The notes under the pieces were generated by a model that had not been told where the DNA came from, ran no database searches, and was given only the letters and a program-made list of their open reading frames with translations. Made by a program: the position numbers and the translations under genes. 15,269 nt of DNA from an uncultured Pseudorhodobacter sp. (GTDB lineage Bacteria; Pseudomonadota; Alphaproteobacteria; Rhodobacterales; Rhodobacteraceae), in NCBI GenBank assembly GCA_945957495.1, contig CAMFLG010000022.1:1-15269 (forward strand), in the 5' to 3' direction. Numbering within the stretch: position 1 is the first letter of the stretch; the number at the start of each line of letters is the position of its first letter. This document shows, one piece after another, positions 13,327 to 15,269 of this stretch.

Positions 13327-13339
13327 TAAAGGGAAAAAG

Positions 13340-13364
13340 GGGTGCGTGAAATCACGCACCCTAC
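13340..13364 (-). repeat. REP-like palindrome, GCGTGA subtype, copy 1; likely terminator of the VOC gene
   Basis: GGGTGCGTGA (13340-13349) and TCACGCACCC (13352-13361) form a perfect 10-bp stem with a 2-base centre. On the minus strand the element is headed by GTAG. Also on the minus strand, CC and then TTTTT follow the stem (13338-13334), so the element can act as an intrinsic terminator for the VOC gene ending at 13386. Confidence 0.78.
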
Positions 13365-13385
13365 TGAAATCCACCCAACCCGCCG

Positions 13386-13802
13386 TCAATCCGGGCGGCG
13401 CGGCTCGCTGCGATTGTTGCAATAAAGCGCGATCTTGTTGCCTTGCGGGTCGCGCAGATAGCCGACGTAGAAGTGCGGTCCATAGGCGGCGCGAAACCCT
13501 GGCGCGCCCTCGTCTCGCCCGCCATGGGCCAGACCTGCGGCATGCAGGTTGCGAACCTCTGCTTGGGTTGGCACTGAAAACGCCACCATCGTGCCGTTTC
13601 CAACCGAGGCAGCCTGCCCATCGAAGGGCGGTTTGACATAAAAATCCACCGCCTCGCCCGACTGATCCGGCTTGGCCGGAATCACATAGCTCAGCCCTTC
13701 CGACGAAATCTCTAGCACATAGCCAAGCGCGGGCAGCACGGCGGAATAGAACCGCTCTGCCGCAGACAGATCATCAACCCCAACGGTGACATATCCGATC
13801 AT
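13386..13802 (-). CDS. VOC superfamily (glyoxalase-like) protein
   Basis: A 138-aa protein of the vicinal oxygen chelate fold. MIGYVTVGVDDLSAAERFYSAVLPALGY (1-28) is the typical first beta-alpha-beta unit, and YVGYLRDPQGNKIALYC (115-131) is the typical closing unit with the metal-ligand position of the DPxGN(x)hE motif. Here the usual Glu after DPQGNKI is replaced by Ala, and the usual first-strand His (HV..D) is Val, so metal binding may differ from true glyoxalase I. Substrate and reaction cannot be assigned. ATG 13802 is preferred; a TTG two codons upstream is possible. AGG lies about seven bases before the ATG. The gene stands alone between two REP-like repeats in opposite orientations. 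Confidence 0.85.
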   Translation of the reverse strand: MIGYVTVGVDDLSAAERFYSAVLPALGYVLEISSEGLSYVIPAKPDQSGEAVDFYVKPPFDGQAASVGNGTMVAFSVPTQAEVRNLHAAGLAHGGRDEGAPGFRAAYGPHFYVGYLRDPQGNKIALYCNNRSEPRRPD

Positions 13803-13848
13803 ATCCAACCTGTCGCCAATTCACCGCCCCCCCGAAACCCCTTTATCG

Positions 13849-13874
13849 GTAGGGTGCGTGATCTCACGCACCCC
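13849..13874 (+). repeat. REP-like palindrome, GCGTGA subtype, copy 2
   Basis: GTAG (13849-13852) heads a perfect stem GGGTGCGTGA (13852-13861) / TCACGCACCC (13864-13873) with centre TC. It faces opposite to the copy at 13340-13364, and the stem arms are identical. It lies seven bases beyond the stop codon of the dioxygenase gene and may help end its transcription, although no T-run follows on the minus strand. Confidence 0.78.
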
Positions 13875-13880
13875 TGTCAC

Positions 13881-14675
13881 TCACCCGATCCGATAGCTCG
13901 ACGCCGTCACCCCGCCGAACACATTGGTGTCGTGATACACCATCGTGGCCTTTTCCCCTTCTGCCGCACCAAGGGCGGCGAACAGCGGCACCAGATGGTC
14001 CTCCTGCGGGTGGCAAATCCGGGCCGAAGGCGCGCTTTCCCAATGCAACAGCGCATCGGTGCGCGCGGCGGGGTCCATCGCCATCGCCTCTGCCAACCAG
14101 GCATCGAACGCCGCCGAGGGGGCCTTCGCACCCGGCCCGAACAGGCGCAGGTTGTGATAGCTCAACCCAGATCCGACGATCAGAACGCCTTCATCCCGCA
14201 AGGGCGCCAGCGCGCGGCCAAGCGCGAAATGCGCTGCCGGATCATAGCCATGCTGCAGCGACACCTGATAAATCGGCACCTCTGCCTTGGGATACATCAC
14301 ATAGGCCGGTGCAAAGGTGCCATGATCAAAGCCGCGCTTGGCATCCAGATGCGTGGGCAGCCCCGCCCCGCGCAGCAACTCCGCCGTGCGCGCCGCCAGA
14401 TCCGGCGCACCGGGGGCGGGATAGACGATCTTGTAAGTTTCCGGCGGAAAGCCACCGTAATCATAGACCATCCCCGGCGCGGGCGACGTCATCACCGCGA
14501 AATCGGGTTCTTCCCAATGGCCGGACACCATCAGAATTGCCTTCGGCACCGTGCCGATTTCGGCAGGCATCCGCGCCAGTGAGGTCTCCAGCGAGGCCAG
14601 CATCTGCCGCATATTGGCAAGCCACGGCCAAGGTCCGCCGCCGTGTGAGATGAAATAGGTGGGAAGTCTGGCCAT
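13881..14675 (-). CDS. DODA-type extradiol aromatic ring-opening dioxygenase (LigB superfamily)
   Basis: A 264-aa non-haem metal dioxygenase resembling 4,5-DOPA dioxygenase and E. coli YgiD. The expected histidines are present: H11 in FISHGGGP, H53 in VSGHWE, H118 in GFDHGTF, H174 in GSGLSYHN and H227 in EDHLVPL. The YDYGGFP (71-77) and YPAPGAP (85-91) blocks are characteristic, and the length agrees with the family (about 260-270). A strong ribosome site AGGAGG lies seven bases before ATG 14675, so the open extension to 14810 is rejected. The natural substrate is a catechol-type compound that cannot be fixed from sequence. No other aromatic-degradation gene is nearby. It diverges from a membrane protein gene across 291 bases holding two palindromes. 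Confidence 0.93.
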   Translation of the reverse strand: MARLPTYFISHGGGPWPWLANMRQMLASLETSLARMPAEIGTVPKAILMVSGHWEEPDFAVMTSPAPGMVYDYGGFPPETYKIVYPAPGAPDLAARTAELLRGAGLPTHLDAKRGFDHGTFAPAYVMYPKAEVPIYQVSLQHGYDPAAHFALGRALAPLRDEGVLIVGSGLSYHNLRLFGPGAKAPSAAFDAWLAEAMAMDPAARTDALLHWESAPSARICHPQEDHLVPLFAALGAAEGEKATMVYHDTNVFGGVTASSYRIG

Positions 14676-14689
14676 CGAAGCCTCCTGTC

Positions 14690-14702
14690 TTGTTGCCAAC
14701 AA
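14690..14702. promoter_or_regulatory. Short palindrome TTGTTG-C-CAACAA before the dioxygenase
   Basis: A perfect 6-1-6 palindrome directly upstream of the dioxygenase ribosome site (14683-14688). It could be an operator or an mRNA element. No matching regulator gene is adjacent, and a palindrome of this size may occur by chance. Confidence 0.3.
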
Positions 14703-14865
14703 CATGATCCTCGCCGCAGCTTCCGGCAAGGGCCTGGACTCGCCCGGCATCGGCAAAGACTTGTGCGCAGATGCACAGATCACGCAAGCCGCCCCTGCGT
14801 TCTTTCCCAAGTCTTAACAAAACCATTCCGTCGCAAGATAACCCATTGAAAATCAACCACCCTAT

Positions 14866-14889
14866 CCCTGTCGCACGCGTGCGACAGGG
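14866..14889. promoter_or_regulatory. Perfect 24-bp palindrome between divergent genes
   Basis: CCCTGTCGCACG is followed directly by its exact reverse complement with no spacer; the centre is ACGCGT. It lies 23 bases upstream of a TTGACA hexamer on the + strand, in the region shared by the dioxygenase and the membrane protein gene. With no loop it is a poor RNA hairpin, and the symmetry fits a site for a dimeric DNA-binding protein. It is unlike the REP-like family (no GTAG head, different core). Confidence 0.55.
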
Positions 14890-14911
14890 CCCTGCTGCGG
14901 CAAGATTGCGT

Positions 14912-14941
14912 TTGACAGCCGGGACAAACCCCCGACATCCT
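14912..14941 (+). promoter_or_regulatory. Candidate promoter of the membrane protein gene
   Basis: TTGACA (14912-14917) is a perfect -35 hexamer. The best -10 at usual spacing is CATCCT (14936-14941, spacer 18), matching three of six positions. The ATG is 25 bases beyond the -10. Confidence 0.4.
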
Positions 14942-14966
14942 GTGCCCCGCAACCCCGGAGCGGACC

Positions 14967-15220
14967 ATGCCCGACACCAGCCCCAAACCCGCCCTCGACC
15001 CCCTCTCGCGCACCTCAGAGGCCATTTTCGGCCTGCTGATGGCGCTGTCCTTCACCGGGGCCATCACCATCACCTCGGACAGCGCGAACTGGATGGAAAC
15101 CGTGATCATCGCGGCGCTGACCAGCAACATCGCCTGGGGGCTGACCGACGCGATGATGTATCTGCTGTCCTCGGTGATCGACCGCGGCCACCGCATCCAT
15201 GTGGCCAACCAGATCCTCGC
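14967..15220 (+). CDS. Membrane protein, VIT1/CCC1-like, 3' end missing
   Basis: Only the first 84 codons are present before the adapter replaces the genome at 15221. ATG 14967 has GGAG (14957-14960) six bases upstream. The fragment has two hydrophobic helices, about 19-38 (AIFGLLMALSFTGAITITSD) and 44-70 (ETVIIAALTSNIAWGLTDAMMYLLSSV). The pattern DPLSRTSEAIFGLLMALSFTG then NIAWGLTDAMMYLL resembles short proteins often annotated as VIT1/CCC1-family transporters, from memory. Those belong to an iron/manganese transport superfamily, but transport by this subgroup is not established to my knowledge. Residues read after Ala85 (CLLYTSDAADD) are adapter translation and must be removed. Confidence 0.6.
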
Positions 15221-15269
15221 CTGTCTCTTATACACATCTGACGCTGCCGACGACTAGTCGAGTGTAGAT
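15221..15269 (-). other. Illumina Nextera i5-side adapter (not biological)
   Basis: CTGTCTCTTATACACATCT (15221-15239) is the reverse complement of the Tn5 mosaic end, followed by the read-1 adapter to 15253. Bases 15254-15261 (CTAGTCGA) match, from memory, the reverse complement of i5 index S513. The last eight bases GTGTAGAT are the start of the P5 primer complement. Confidence 0.98.

Noticed and set aside
12476..13339. Insertion sequence or genomic island
   Set aside because: The low-GC gene encodes no transposase, and no target-site duplication or terminal inverted repeats were found; only composition and bordering REP-like repeats suggest transfer.
13854..14582. + strand open frame (242 codons) opposite the dioxygenase
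   Set aside because: It begins in the REP-like repeat and is an Arg/His-rich shadow of a gene with all metal ligands present.

Overview
The window is about 15.2 kb of GC-rich alphaproteobacterial chromosome, enclosed at both ends by Illumina Nextera library adapters (1-50 and 15221-15269). The biological sequence is therefore about 51-15220. Several things point to Rhodobacteraceae/Paracoccaceae: a CcrM-type GANTC methylase next to rnhB, a DUF4170-kdtA-lpxK lipid A/Kdo cluster, the divergent mutY / dciA-like-dsbA arrangement, and high-GC codon use. The assignment rests on recalled family knowledge and gene order; no search was run.

Left part (188-2620, + strand): a tightly packed envelope operon of a small DUF4170 protein, a Kdo-transferase-like glycosyltransferase with an unusual N-terminal catalytic loop, and the lipid A 4'-kinase LpxK. 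A double hairpin at 2664-2708 separates it from a convergent minus-strand operon (5034 to 2718): a DUF721/DciA-like protein, a periplasmic DsbA-type thiol oxidoreductase and a class III CoA-transferase. The adenine glycosylase mutY diverges from this operon and starts with TTG. An alkane-monooxygenase (AlkB) gene follows it.

Middle (7404-11287, minus strand): an orphan SAM-dependent methyltransferase, then ccrM and rnhB, then a secreted cysteine-repeat protein. Good intrinsic terminators follow ccrM and the secreted protein. Three GANTC sites, the CcrM target, lie within 39 bases between rnhB and ccrM, which suggests feedback by methylation.

Right part: a two-gene + operon encodes a small secreted protein and a membrane protein whose cytoplasmic C-terminus looks like an OmpR-type winged helix with no receiver domain, a candidate membrane-tethered one-component regulator. 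Next come a low-GC orphan gene for a secreted protein (probably acquired), a VOC/glyoxalase protein, an extradiol (DODA-type) dioxygenase and the start of a membrane protein cut by the adapter.

Five copies of a GTAG-headed palindrome (REP-like, two sequence subtypes) occur between genes from 8721 to 13874. One supplies the stop codon of the regulator gene. A 24-bp perfect palindrome lies between the last two genes. No tRNA, rRNA, CRISPR array, transposase or integrase was found. The best candidates for something undescribed are the membrane-tethered winged-helix regulator with its small secreted partner, and the REP-like family.
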